In this document: positions 15,849 through 23,700 of the stretch, one piece after another | Layout: each line of letters starts with the position of its first letter | How positions within the stretch are numbered: the stretch's first letter is position 1 | Source of the DNA: an uncultured Prevotellaceae bacterium | Lineage (GTDB): Bacteria; Bacteroidota; Bacteroidia; Bacteroidales; Bacteroidaceae | Assembly: GCA_902774925.1 (NCBI GenBank) | Contig: CACYKE010000064.1 | Location: 1-35,058, forward strand | Direction of reading: 5' to 3' | DNA length: 35,058 nucleotides | The notes under the pieces: model-generated | The model's input: the letters and a program-made list of their open reading frames with translations, nothing else | Told to the model about the DNA's origin: nothing | Database searches by the model: none | Made by a program: the position numbers and the translations under genes

Positions 15849-16277
15849 ATGACAATCCATCAGTTATCCATTTTCATCGAGAACCGTTCTGGCACGCTTA
15901 TCAAGGTGCTTAACATTCTCAAGCAGTCCAACATTCAGATTGTTGCCTCAACGATTGCCGATACGGCAGAGTATGGTATCTACCGACTCATTTGTTCAGA
16001 ACCCCTTCGTGCCTACGAGGAATTGAAGAAGGGTGGTATTGCTGTTGCCCTGAGCAACGTCTTCGCCCTCGAGTTGGACGACGAGCCAGGCCGTGCTGCC
16101 GACGCCGTGCAGACCTTCTCAGAGGCTGGCATCAGCATTGCCTATATGTATACCTTCCTGCTTCGTGGCAAGGGTATCATGGTGTTCCGTACGGAGAATT
16201 CCGAGGAAGCCCAGAAGGTCATTGCCGACAACAAACTCCATTACATAGAGGAGCCCGACCTGTCGAAGCTGGTATAA
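15849..16277 (+). CDS. Tandem ACT-domain protein
   Basis: A 142-residue soluble protein made of two ACT-type halves (about 1-70 and 70-142). The first begins Q-L-S-I-F-I-E-N-R-S-G-T-L, the second F-A-L-E-L-D-D-E-P-G-R-A-A-D-A-V; each shows the beta-alpha-beta-beta-alpha-beta rhythm with a loop Gly. ACT domains bind amino acids and usually regulate enzymes. As the last gene of the aryl-acid operon it may sense an aromatic amino acid and tune the ligases or IorAB (inference). A stable hairpin (16295-16333) follows. Confidence 0.85.
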   Translation: MTIHQLSIFIENRSGTLIKVLNILKQSNIQIVASTIADTAEYGIYRLICSEPLRAYEELKKGGIAVALSNVFALELDDEPGRAADAVQTFSEAGISIAYMYTFLLRGKGIMVFRTENSEEAQKVIADNKLHYIEEPDLSKLV

Positions 16278-16294
16278 GTATACATTTTTGCATT

Positions 16295-16333
16295 AGTGGG
16301 GTGCGGCATGTGGTTCACATGGCGCACCTCACT
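16295..16333 (+). terminator. Long hairpin ending the ior/paaK/ACT operon
   Basis: Arms 16295-16312 and 16316-16333 pair over 18 positions with one mismatch and one G-T wobble, around a 3-base loop, 17 bases after the ACT stop. There is only a weak T stretch, so termination strength is uncertain. Confidence 0.6.
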
Positions 16334-16442
16334 TTGTGCAATTACGCATGATTAGTTAGATATTACGAGTGCTGGGAATAAACGGCTTACTTCCGCTAAA
16401 CGGGCGGTTTAGTTCCTTTGGATCGCCTGCTTACTTCCCAAC

Positions 16443-16476
16443 AAAAAAATGCGCCTCCGCAGATGGGAAGCGCATT
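16443..16476 (-). terminator. Rho-independent terminator of the first beta-barrel gene
   Basis: Arms 16448-16458 and 16466-16476 (one wobble) followed on the minus strand by a seven-T run. Nearly the same design as the terminators at 17214-17250 and 17900-17930. Confidence 0.85.
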
Positions 16477-16502
16477 GTATAAAGATTAAATTCGTTGTCT
16501 GA

Positions 16503-17114
16503 TTAGAGAGCGAACTTGTAACCGATAGTGATTGAGAAGGTGCTGTTGCGACCCTCGTCGGCATCCTTGAAAATCTTGGTAATACCAATATTGTAACGAG
16601 CATCAAGTACGAAGCTCTCATACTCATAAGACAAGCCTACAGGAATAGAGAAGTTGAAACTCTGAACACCCTCTGCATCCTCAGTTTCAGATATAGACTG
16701 TCCATTAGCTGTAACCTCATACTTTTCCTTATGGCGAACATTGAATGCGGGCTGCACACCAGCCTTGACTGCCAAGCCTTTAACAAGATAGTAGTTGGCC
16801 AAGATGGGGATATTGATATAATCAAAATCACCTCGGATAGTAGCATCAGCACCAAGATATTTTCTAGAATATTTAATACCTTCCATTGAGTACAGCACGC
16901 CAGCACTAAGACCAAAGTTCTCAGCTACACCATACTCAGCCTCAACACCTGCTACGAGACCAACCTTCGTCTTCTTGTCAGAAAGAGCACCACCTGTAAT
17001 AGTAGAGAGGTTCATACCAACTTTAGGCTGCAGAGTTACCTGACCTACTTCGTTCTGTGCAAATGCGCCCATGCTCATCAGCATCATGGCGGCAATCATC
17101 ATTAGCTTTTTCAT
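16503..17114 (-). CDS. Outer-membrane beta-barrel protein (porin-family, OMP_b-brl_2-like)
   Basis: A 203-residue exported protein with signal peptide ending A-F-A|Q (about residue 19). It then shows alternating strands, L-Q-P-K-V-G-M-N-L-S-T-I-T, D-Y-I-N-I-P-I-L-A-N-Y-Y and a C-terminal I-T-I-G-Y-K-F-A-L strand, typical of the small eight-stranded Bacteroidetes barrels. It is a paralogue of the gene at 17954-18508, sharing M-K-K-L-M-M-I-A-A and N-E-V-G-Q-V/I-T-L. Function beyond barrel formation is unknown. It has its own promoter and terminator. Confidence 0.85.
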   Translation of the reverse strand: MKKLMMIAAMMLMSMGAFAQNEVGQVTLQPKVGMNLSTITGGALSDKKTKVGLVAGVEAEYGVAENFGLSAGVLYSMEGIKYSRKYLGADATIRGDFDYINIPILANYYLVKGLAVKAGVQPAFNVRHKEKYEVTANGQSISETEDAEGVQSFNFSIPVGLSYEYESFVLDARYNIGITKIFKDADEGRNSTFSITIGYKFAL

Positions 17115-17154
17115 AATTATTTGTTTTTGTTAATAAAAAAATGATTTATCGGTG

Positions 17155-17187
17155 GCAAATATCGGAAAAATATTTGAAAGTTCCAAA
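17155..17187 (-). promoter_or_regulatory. Promoter of the first beta-barrel gene
   Basis: GATATTTGC (17163-17155, one mismatch from the -7 consensus) and TTTGG (17187-17183) are 19 bases apart on the minus strand. The flanking TTTGGAACTTT also occurs in the promoter at 17837-17869. Confidence 0.6.
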
Positions 17188-17213
17188 TTTTTACCCAATT
17201 ATTTCTATTTCAA

Positions 17214-17250
17214 AACAAAAAAATGCGTCTCCGCAAGCGGGAAACGCATT
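17214..17250 (-). terminator. Rho-independent terminator of the second beta-barrel gene
   Basis: Imperfect inverted repeat 17222-17234 / 17237-17250 with a T run on the minus strand, closely resembling the one at 16443-16476. Confidence 0.85.
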
Positions 17251-17277
17251 ATATAAATATTAAATTCGTTGTCTGAA

Positions 17278-17772
17278 TTAGAAGTTGTAGTACATACCGA
17301 AGCTAACTTCGCTGCCAAGGTTGAAGCCGAAAGACTTAGTGCTCTCGTCATCACCCTTAAACTTCTCGTTCTTGTCTACACCAGGCTTCAGACCAAACTG
17401 CCAAATATTGTCCTTCACATCTCCCCACTTAATGTTCTGGTAACCGAAACCACCATCGATGAAGATGTTCACCTTGTCTAACTTCACAGGAGTGTAACGA
17501 ACATATGGAGAAATAGCGAAAGTCTTAACTTTGTCAGTGTAAGTCCTACCATCAACCTTCGTCTTGTCCTTACCCTCACCATAACCAACTACTAAGCCGA
17601 CAGCCCAATCTTCGTTCAGGTTGTAACCAATCTCAGGCATGATTGACCAAACAGTCTCGCTGTTACCATCGTAAGACTCAGATGCAAAACCGAGGCTACC
17701 ACCAACATAACCCTGAGCGTTTGCTGTCAAACCCATCATTGCAACAAGTGCAAGAGCAAAAATCTTTTTCAT
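17278..17772 (-). CDS. Small outer-membrane beta-barrel protein, apparently shortened
   Basis: A 164-residue exported protein with signal peptide ending A-N-A|Q and strand-like blocks G-G-S-L-G-F, I-M-P-E-I-G-Y-N-L, I-S-P-Y-V-R-Y and a C-terminal F-G-M-Y-Y-N-F. It belongs to the common Bacteroidetes OmpW/OmpA-barrel-like family. From memory, relatives run from K-P-G-V into about 15-20 residues of a further hairpin (V-N-L-N-x-K-x-S-F-V-x-H-x-G-F type). Here K-P-G-V is followed directly by D-K-N-E-K-F-K-G-D-D-E, so about two strands seem missing in frame. Whether the barrel still closes is unknown. Confidence 0.8.
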   Translation of the reverse strand: MKKIFALALVAMMGLTANAQGYVGGSLGFASESYDGNSETVWSIMPEIGYNLNEDWAVGLVVGYGEGKDKTKVDGRTYTDKVKTFAISPYVRYTPVKLDKVNIFIDGGFGYQNIKWGDVKDNIWQFGLKPGVDKNEKFKGDDESTKSFGFNLGSEVSFGMYYNF

Positions 17773-17836
17773 AATCTTTTTTTATTTTTAATTATACTTT
17801 GGTGCACTTTCGAGCACCGTTATCTTTAAATCGGGG

Positions 17837-17869
17837 GCAAATTTAGAAAATTTTTCTTAAAGTTCCAAA
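17837..17869 (-). promoter_or_regulatory. Promoter of the second beta-barrel gene
   Basis: TAAATTTGC (17845-17837) and TTTGG (17869-17865) with 19-base spacing on the minus strand. The leader is about 60 bases. Confidence 0.65.
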
Positions 17870-17899
17870 TTTTTAACCAATTATTTGCTTTTTTAATAC

Positions 17900-17930
17900 A
17901 AAAAATGCGCTTTCGCAGGTAGAAAGCGCA
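17900..17930 (-). terminator. Rho-independent terminator of the third beta-barrel gene
   Basis: Perfect 9-bp arms 17906-17914 and 17922-17930 around a 7-base loop, with a T-rich tail on the minus strand. Confidence 0.85.
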
Positions 17931-17953
17931 CTATTTTGTTATTTTTCAGATGC

Positions 17954-18508
17954 TTATTTAGTATTAATAGGAATCTTGTAGCCTATGGTGATGGAGAGCC
18001 AATTGTGTCTTGCGTCGCCAGGACTGAAAATGGTCGATATACCGAAGTTGTAGCGAGCATCAAGGACGAAATTAGAGTACTCATACGACGCACCAACAGG
18101 AATAGAAAAATAGAAACTATTGGTATTATAGTCCAAATCAGTTCTGTCAATTTTTTCAGAAACTTTGAGTGACGGCTGCATACCGGCCTTAATGGCCAGT
18201 CCAGGAATGACGTAGTAGTTAACAAGGATAGGGATATTGATGTAGTCGAGATTATATTTAACTCCATAACACTTTGCTCCCTGCATAGAATACAAAAGTC
18301 CTGCAGTTACCGAGAAATTTTTCAGAAAGGCATATTCTCCTTCAACTCCTGCAACGGCACCGACACGCATATCCGTCTCTTTTATTTTTGTAATCGTTGA
18401 AAGATTCACACCAGCCATCGGCTTCAGGGTAATCTGTCCAACTTCGTTTTGTGCAAACGCGCCCATGCTTATCAGCATCAGGGCGGCAATCATCATCAGT
18501 TTTTTCAT
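17954..18508 (-). CDS. Outer-membrane beta-barrel protein, paralogue of the 16503-17114 gene
   Basis: A 184-residue exported protein whose signal peptide and first mature residues (A-F-A|Q-N-E-V-G-Q-I-T-L) nearly match those of the 16503-17114 gene. It shares D-Y-I-N-I-P-I-L-V-N-Y-Y and S-I-P-V-G-A-S-Y-E-Y blocks, and has the usual terminal aromatic strand I-T-I-G-Y-K-I followed by a short polar tail. It lies only 37 bases downstream of the M3 peptidase gene with no promoter match in between, so it is probably co-transcribed with it. Confidence 0.85.
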   Translation of the reverse strand: MKKLMMIAALMLISMGAFAQNEVGQITLKPMAGVNLSTITKIKETDMRVGAVAGVEGEYAFLKNFSVTAGLLYSMQGAKCYGVKYNLDYINIPILVNYYVIPGLAIKAGMQPSLKVSEKIDRTDLDYNTNSFYFSIPVGASYEYSNFVLDARYNFGISTIFSPGDARHNWLSITIGYKIPINTK

Positions 18509-18545
18509 ACTTCTTATTTATTGTTTAATGTTTTTGTTTCTTGTA

Positions 18546-20672
18546 TTATAGTCCTCTGGCCTTGAGCAGACTCGACGCATCGGGCTGGGCCATGCCAGTG
18601 AAGTCGGTGAACATCTGCATCAGGTCACCCGTATTACCCCTGCTCAGAATTTTTTCACGAAGGTCCTGACCAGTCTCAGGCTTCAGCGGTCCACGCTTGG
18701 CAAAGACATCGGCGATGTTTACTGCCAGCACCTCCGTCCACAGATAACTATAATAGCCGGCTGCATAGCCCCCACCCCACACATGATTGAAGTAACTGGT
18801 GTGATAGCGTGGCGGAATCGGAATAAAAGGATTCAGAAGTCCCACCTTACGCAATGACTCTGTCTCGAACTCCATAGCCTTGTCAACTGTGGGAATATCC
18901 TTCGAGGCGAGCATGTGCCAAGCCAAGTCGACACAGGTGGCAGCAAGGTTTTCACCCAGAGCATAGCACGGTTGGAAGTTGATGCTCTTGAGCATGCGCT
19001 CCTTCAGGTCGGCAGGCATGGGGTCACCCGTCTTGTAATGGTGCGCATAGTGGTCGAAAACTTCTGGAATCGAGGCAAACGACTCATTAAACTGCGAAGG
19101 CATCTCCACAAAGTCGCGAGCTACACTGGTACCACTCAGACGGTTGTACTGACAATTGGAGAGCAGACCATGCAGAGCATGACCAAATTCGTGAAACATC
19201 GTCGTCACTTCGTCCCAGGTAATCAACGAGGGCTGACCCTCAGGAGCCTTGGCACTATTACATACATTAAATATAATAGGCAACTGGTTCCACTGACGGC
19301 TCTGTTTTTGAAAACCATCCATCCAGGCGCCACCACGTTTCGTAGGACGACGATAATAGTCACCATAGAAGAGGCCGAGCGTCTTACCATCCTTATCTAT
19401 CACCTCGAAAACTTTCATGTCAGGATGATAAGTAGGAATGTCCGTACGCTCTTTAAATGTTAGACCATACACCCGGTTGGCAGCATAGAACACCCCATTG
19501 AACAACACGCTATCTACATTGAAGTAAGGCTTCACCTCGTCATCACTCACGTTGAGCAATTCCTTCTTCATCTTGGCAGAATAGTAGAAATAGTCGTAGG
19601 CCTGCAACTGGAATTCGGCACCCTGGCTTTTGCGGGCAAAGTCTTCGATAGCCTTGGTCTCGGCATCAGCCTTGGGCACATAGGCCTTAATCAGGTTCAT
19701 CAGGAAAGCATAGACATTCACTGGGGTCTTGGCCATCGTATTCTCCAGTGAATAGGCGGCGTAGTTAGGATAACCCATGATCTCAGCCTTCTCGGCACGC
19801 AGCTTGGCAATCTCGCAGACAAGGGGGAAAGTATTGTATTTGCCTGTACCGTCAGCACGATGGACAGAAGCCTCGAACACCTTTTTGCGCAACTCGCGAT
19901 TGTCGAGACTGGCAAGGAGAGGTTGCTGGGTGGTATTTACAATGACGATGGCATACGGGGCCTTGCCTCCTCTGCTCTCTGCGTCTTTCTTACACTGGGC
20001 GATGTCAGCTTCGCTCAATCCTGCCAACTCTTCTTCCTTCTCGACCCATACCAAGGCGTCGTTCGTAGCTGCTTGTAGGGAGTCGCCCCACTGTTGCTGA
20101 AGTTCGGAGATACGCAGATTGATTTCTTTCATGCGAGCCATCTTGTCGTCTGACAACAGGGCACCCTTGCGCACGAAATCCTTATAGATTTCTTCGAGTA
20201 ACTTCTTGTCCTCGCCCTGAAGCGATTCATACTGGGTGTCGTAAACCTTCTTGATGCGCTCGAAGAGGGGCTTGTTGAAGGATATCTCATTTTCAAGGTC
20301 GGTGAGCAAAGGCTGTACGGTCTTCTCTATCTCGCCAATCTCGTCCGTCTTGTCGGCTTCCGTCAAAGCGAAGAATACGCGACTTACGCGGTCGAGCAGA
20401 CGTCCGCTATTCTCGTAAGCAAGGATAGTATTCTCAAATGTTGCCGAATCACTGTTTTCAATGATTTGCTTAATTGCCTCACGATTCTGCTCTATCGCTT
20501 TCAGGAAAGCTGGCATATAGTCCGTCACCTGAATCTTGCTGAAGTCTGGGGCTCCAAACGGCAGTTCGCTCTCCGCTAACAATGGATTCTCACGTTGTGT
20601 CTGCTCGCAGGCAGTAAATGACATTATCATAGCCGATGCAATGCTTAATGTTAGAATGGTCTTTTTTATCAT
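18546..20672 (-). CDS. dcp: M3-family peptidyl-dipeptidase, lipoprotein
   Basis: A 708-residue zinc metallopeptidase of the M3A (Dcp/oligopeptidase A) family, which removes dipeptides from peptide C-termini. The zinc site H494-E-F-G-H498 lies in T-M-F-H-E-F-G-H-A-L-H-G. The downstream F-V-E-M-P-S-Q-F-N-E-S block contains the expected third-ligand Glu, and the C-terminal Y-H-T-S-Y-F-N-H-V-W-G-G-G-Y-A-A-G-Y-Y-S-Y motif is typical. Unlike the cytoplasmic E. coli enzyme it carries a lipoprotein signal with lipobox F-T-A-C (Cys22), so it should act on peptides in the envelope. A promoter lies just upstream. Confidence 0.95.
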   Translation of the reverse strand: MIKKTILTLSIASAMIMSFTACEQTQRENPLLAESELPFGAPDFSKIQVTDYMPAFLKAIEQNREAIKQIIENSDSATFENTILAYENSGRLLDRVSRVFFALTEADKTDEIGEIEKTVQPLLTDLENEISFNKPLFERIKKVYDTQYESLQGEDKKLLEEIYKDFVRKGALLSDDKMARMKEINLRISELQQQWGDSLQAATNDALVWVEKEEELAGLSEADIAQCKKDAESRGGKAPYAIVIVNTTQQPLLASLDNRELRKKVFEASVHRADGTGKYNTFPLVCEIAKLRAEKAEIMGYPNYAAYSLENTMAKTPVNVYAFLMNLIKAYVPKADAETKAIEDFARKSQGAEFQLQAYDYFYYSAKMKKELLNVSDDEVKPYFNVDSVLFNGVFYAANRVYGLTFKERTDIPTYHPDMKVFEVIDKDGKTLGLFYGDYYRRPTKRGGAWMDGFQKQSRQWNQLPIIFNVCNSAKAPEGQPSLITWDEVTTMFHEFGHALHGLLSNCQYNRLSGTSVARDFVEMPSQFNESFASIPEVFDHYAHHYKTGDPMPADLKERMLKSINFQPCYALGENLAATCVDLAWHMLASKDIPTVDKAMEFETESLRKVGLLNPFIPIPPRYHTSYFNHVWGGGYAAGYYSYLWTEVLAVNIADVFAKRGPLKPETGQDLREKILSRGNTGDLMQMFTDFTGMAQPDASSLLKARGL

Positions 20673-20699
20673 TTCTCGTCTTATTATAGCTTTCGGACG

Positions 20700-20731
20700 A
20701 CAAAGGTACTAATTTAGTTACAAACCACCAA
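20700..20731 (-). promoter_or_regulatory. Promoter of the M3 peptidase gene
   Basis: TACCTTTGT (20708-20700) with TTGG (20731-20728) 19 bases upstream on the minus strand, about 28 bases before the ATG. No equally good promoter is visible for the divergent glycosidase gene. Confidence 0.65.
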
Positions 20732-20764
20732 GTTTTTCGTCTTTTTTATAAATAATAATGTAAG

Positions 20765-23700
20765 ATGATGAAACGTTTTAGTGTCTTTTTTCTCTTGCTG
20801 ACGGCTTTTTTGATGGTCTCAGCACAGCAAAAAGTGTATATATCCACATCGTTCCATGAACCTGCAACAGACGGGTTGAGATTCATATACAGCTATGACG
20901 GTTGGAACTGGCAACAGATTGACGGCATTTGGTTGCGTCCAGAGGTGGGACAACAGAAAGTGATGCGTGATCCTTCGATAATTCGTACGCCCGATGGGAT
21001 GTTTCATCTTGTGTGGACCAGTAGTTGGCGAGGGGATAGGGGCTTTGGCTATGCTTGTTCGAAAGACTTGGTACATTGGAGTGAACAGCGTTTCATCGAG
21101 GTAATGACAGATACGACGACTGTAAATGTCTGGGCACCAGAGCTCTTTTGGGATGACGTCAAGCAACAGGCTGTTATCGTGTGGGCTTCGTGCATTCCTG
21201 GTAAATTCCCTGACGGACAGGAGGAACACAAAAACAATCATCGCTTGTATTATACCACTACGAAGGACTTTAAGCGTTTTGCCCCCACGAAACTAATGAT
21301 AGAGCCTGGTTTTTCGTGTATCGACGCTACACTGGTGAAACGAGGCAAAAACGACTATGTGATGGTGCTGAAGGACAACACCCGCCCTGAACGTGATATC
21401 AAGGTGGCATACGCTAAGTCGCCTTACGGTCCTTGGTCGAAAGCCTCAGAACCATTTACTGGTAAGATGATGGAAGGGCCAACGACAGTGAAGGTAAAGG
21501 ATGGTTGGCTTATCTACTACGACCGTTATCAATTGAAGGATTTTGGTGCCCATTTCACCAAGGACTTTGTTTCGTTCGAGGATGTTTCCGATAAGGTCAG
21601 CGTACCTGATTTGCACAAGCACGGCACTATCTTCGAGGCTGATGAAACCATTCTCAACGGACTGTTGAATGCGCGGAAGGTACATTATACAGGCAAGACA
21701 CTCAGCAATCCCAATCGTCACGATGGCGGTCTCTCGCCTGTCGTTGGAGTGCATAATATCCAGATTCTGCGAGCCAATCGCGAACATCCATCTGAGGCCA
21801 ATGGCAATGGTTGGACATATAACCATCAACCCATGATGGCCTATCATAACGACCAGTTCTACATTCACTACCTCTGCGACCCCAAAGACGAGCATGTGCC
21901 ACCTTCGCACACCTTGTATCAAACCTCGAAAAACGGTTATAGTTGGAGCAATCCGCAGATTCTCTTTCCAGAGGTACAGGTGCCTGAAGGTTTCCAAAAG
22001 CCCAATCGTCCAGAAAAGGCTCACGACCTCATTGCCATCATGCATCAGCGTGTAGGTTGGTACATCTCGAAGAGCGGACAGCTATGGGCACTCGGCAACT
22101 ACGGCGTGGCCTTCGACAAGAAGGACGACCCCAACGACGGCAATGGTCTTGGGCGCGTAATTCGTGAGGTAAAGAAAGATGGCACATTAGGCCCTATTTA
22201 CTTTATCTACCTAAACTCTAATTATTCTAGATATAGAACTTCTAGAAATACTAGAGCCCCCTTTCCCTACTATACCAAAGCTCCCAAAGACGTAAAAGCC
22301 GCCTGCGAAGAAATACTGACTAACCCCCGCTATCGGATGCAATGGGTAGAGGAAGCTGATAGGAACGACCCGCTCATCCCATTGCATAAGGAGTACAAGG
22401 CCTATTGCGACTATACCTTGCCTGACGGACAGATTGCAGCTCTTTGGAAGCACGCCCTCACCTCGACCTCTGCGGATGGTGGACTGACGTGGGCACAACC
22501 TGTCGAGCGTGCCAAGGGTTTTGTAAACAGCAATGCAAAAATATGGGGACAGCGTCTCAGCGACGGCACTTACGCTACCATATACAATCCTTCGGAATAC
22601 CGTTGGCCACTGGCTATCAGCCTTTCCAAAGACGGATACGAATATACTACGCTAAACCTCGTGCAAGGCGAAGTACCACCGATGCGCTATGGTGGCAACT
22701 ACAAGTCGTATGGTCCTCAGTATGTTCGAGGCATCCAGGAAGGTAATGGTATTCCTAAGGACTCAGACCTTTGGGTGGCTTATTCTATGAATAAAGAGGA
22801 TATGTGGGTGGCCCATATCCCTGTGCCTGTACAGACAGAGGCGCATAGCCACGCTGATGGCACCGAGTTCAGAGTGGGCGAGATTTCGGATCTCGCCACC
22901 TGGAACATCTACTCCCCTGTGATGGCTCCCGTTTCTTTGAATGATGGTTGGTTGACGCTTTCTGATAGCGACCCCTTCGACTATGCCCGCGTGGAACGCA
23001 AAATTCCTGCCACGAAGGAGTTGAAGGTTTCCTTCGACCTAAAAGCAGGACAAAGCAGTCATGGCCTCCTGCAGATTGAGTTCTTGGATGCTCATGGGAC
23101 TGCCTGTTCACGTATCGAACTTACTGATGAAGGTCAGATGCGTTGCAAGGGTGGTGCACGTTATGGTGGTCTGGGCAAATATGAGGCCAACAAAACTTAT
23201 CACCTCGAAGCCATACTCAGTGTCTCGAAGCGTATGATAGAGGTCTTTATCAACGGAAAGAAGGCGGGCCAACGTATGTTCTTCGCTCCTGTGGAAGCCA
23301 TCGAGCGTGTCATGTTCCGTACAGGTGCCAAGCGTCGTTTTCCAGATATCGACACCCCTGCCGACTGGGACGGCACCCTTGAAAATGCTGGTGCCACAGA
23401 CCCCATTGCCACCTATGCTTTTGCCAATTTCAAGACTGAGAGCTTGGATGAGAATGCTACTGCCGCTTTCCTGAAGTACGACGACTACAAGCACTACGTC
23501 GATTACTTCAACACGATGGAGTCGGAAACCATTGTGCAGGCCATTCCCAACGCAAAAGCGTGGGAGTGGATGCAGGCAAACGTACCTCTTTTCGACTGTC
23601 CTGACCGCGACTTCGAAGAGATGTGGTACTTCCGTTGGTGGACATTGAGAAAACACATCAAGCAGACGCCCGTAGGCTATGCTATGACGGAGTTTTTAGT

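Noticed and set aside
16334-16442. Small RNA or gene between the ACT terminator and the beta-barrel terminator
   Set aside because: Only a twice-repeated GCTTACTTCC and a 6-bp hairpin are seen; no promoter, not enough support.
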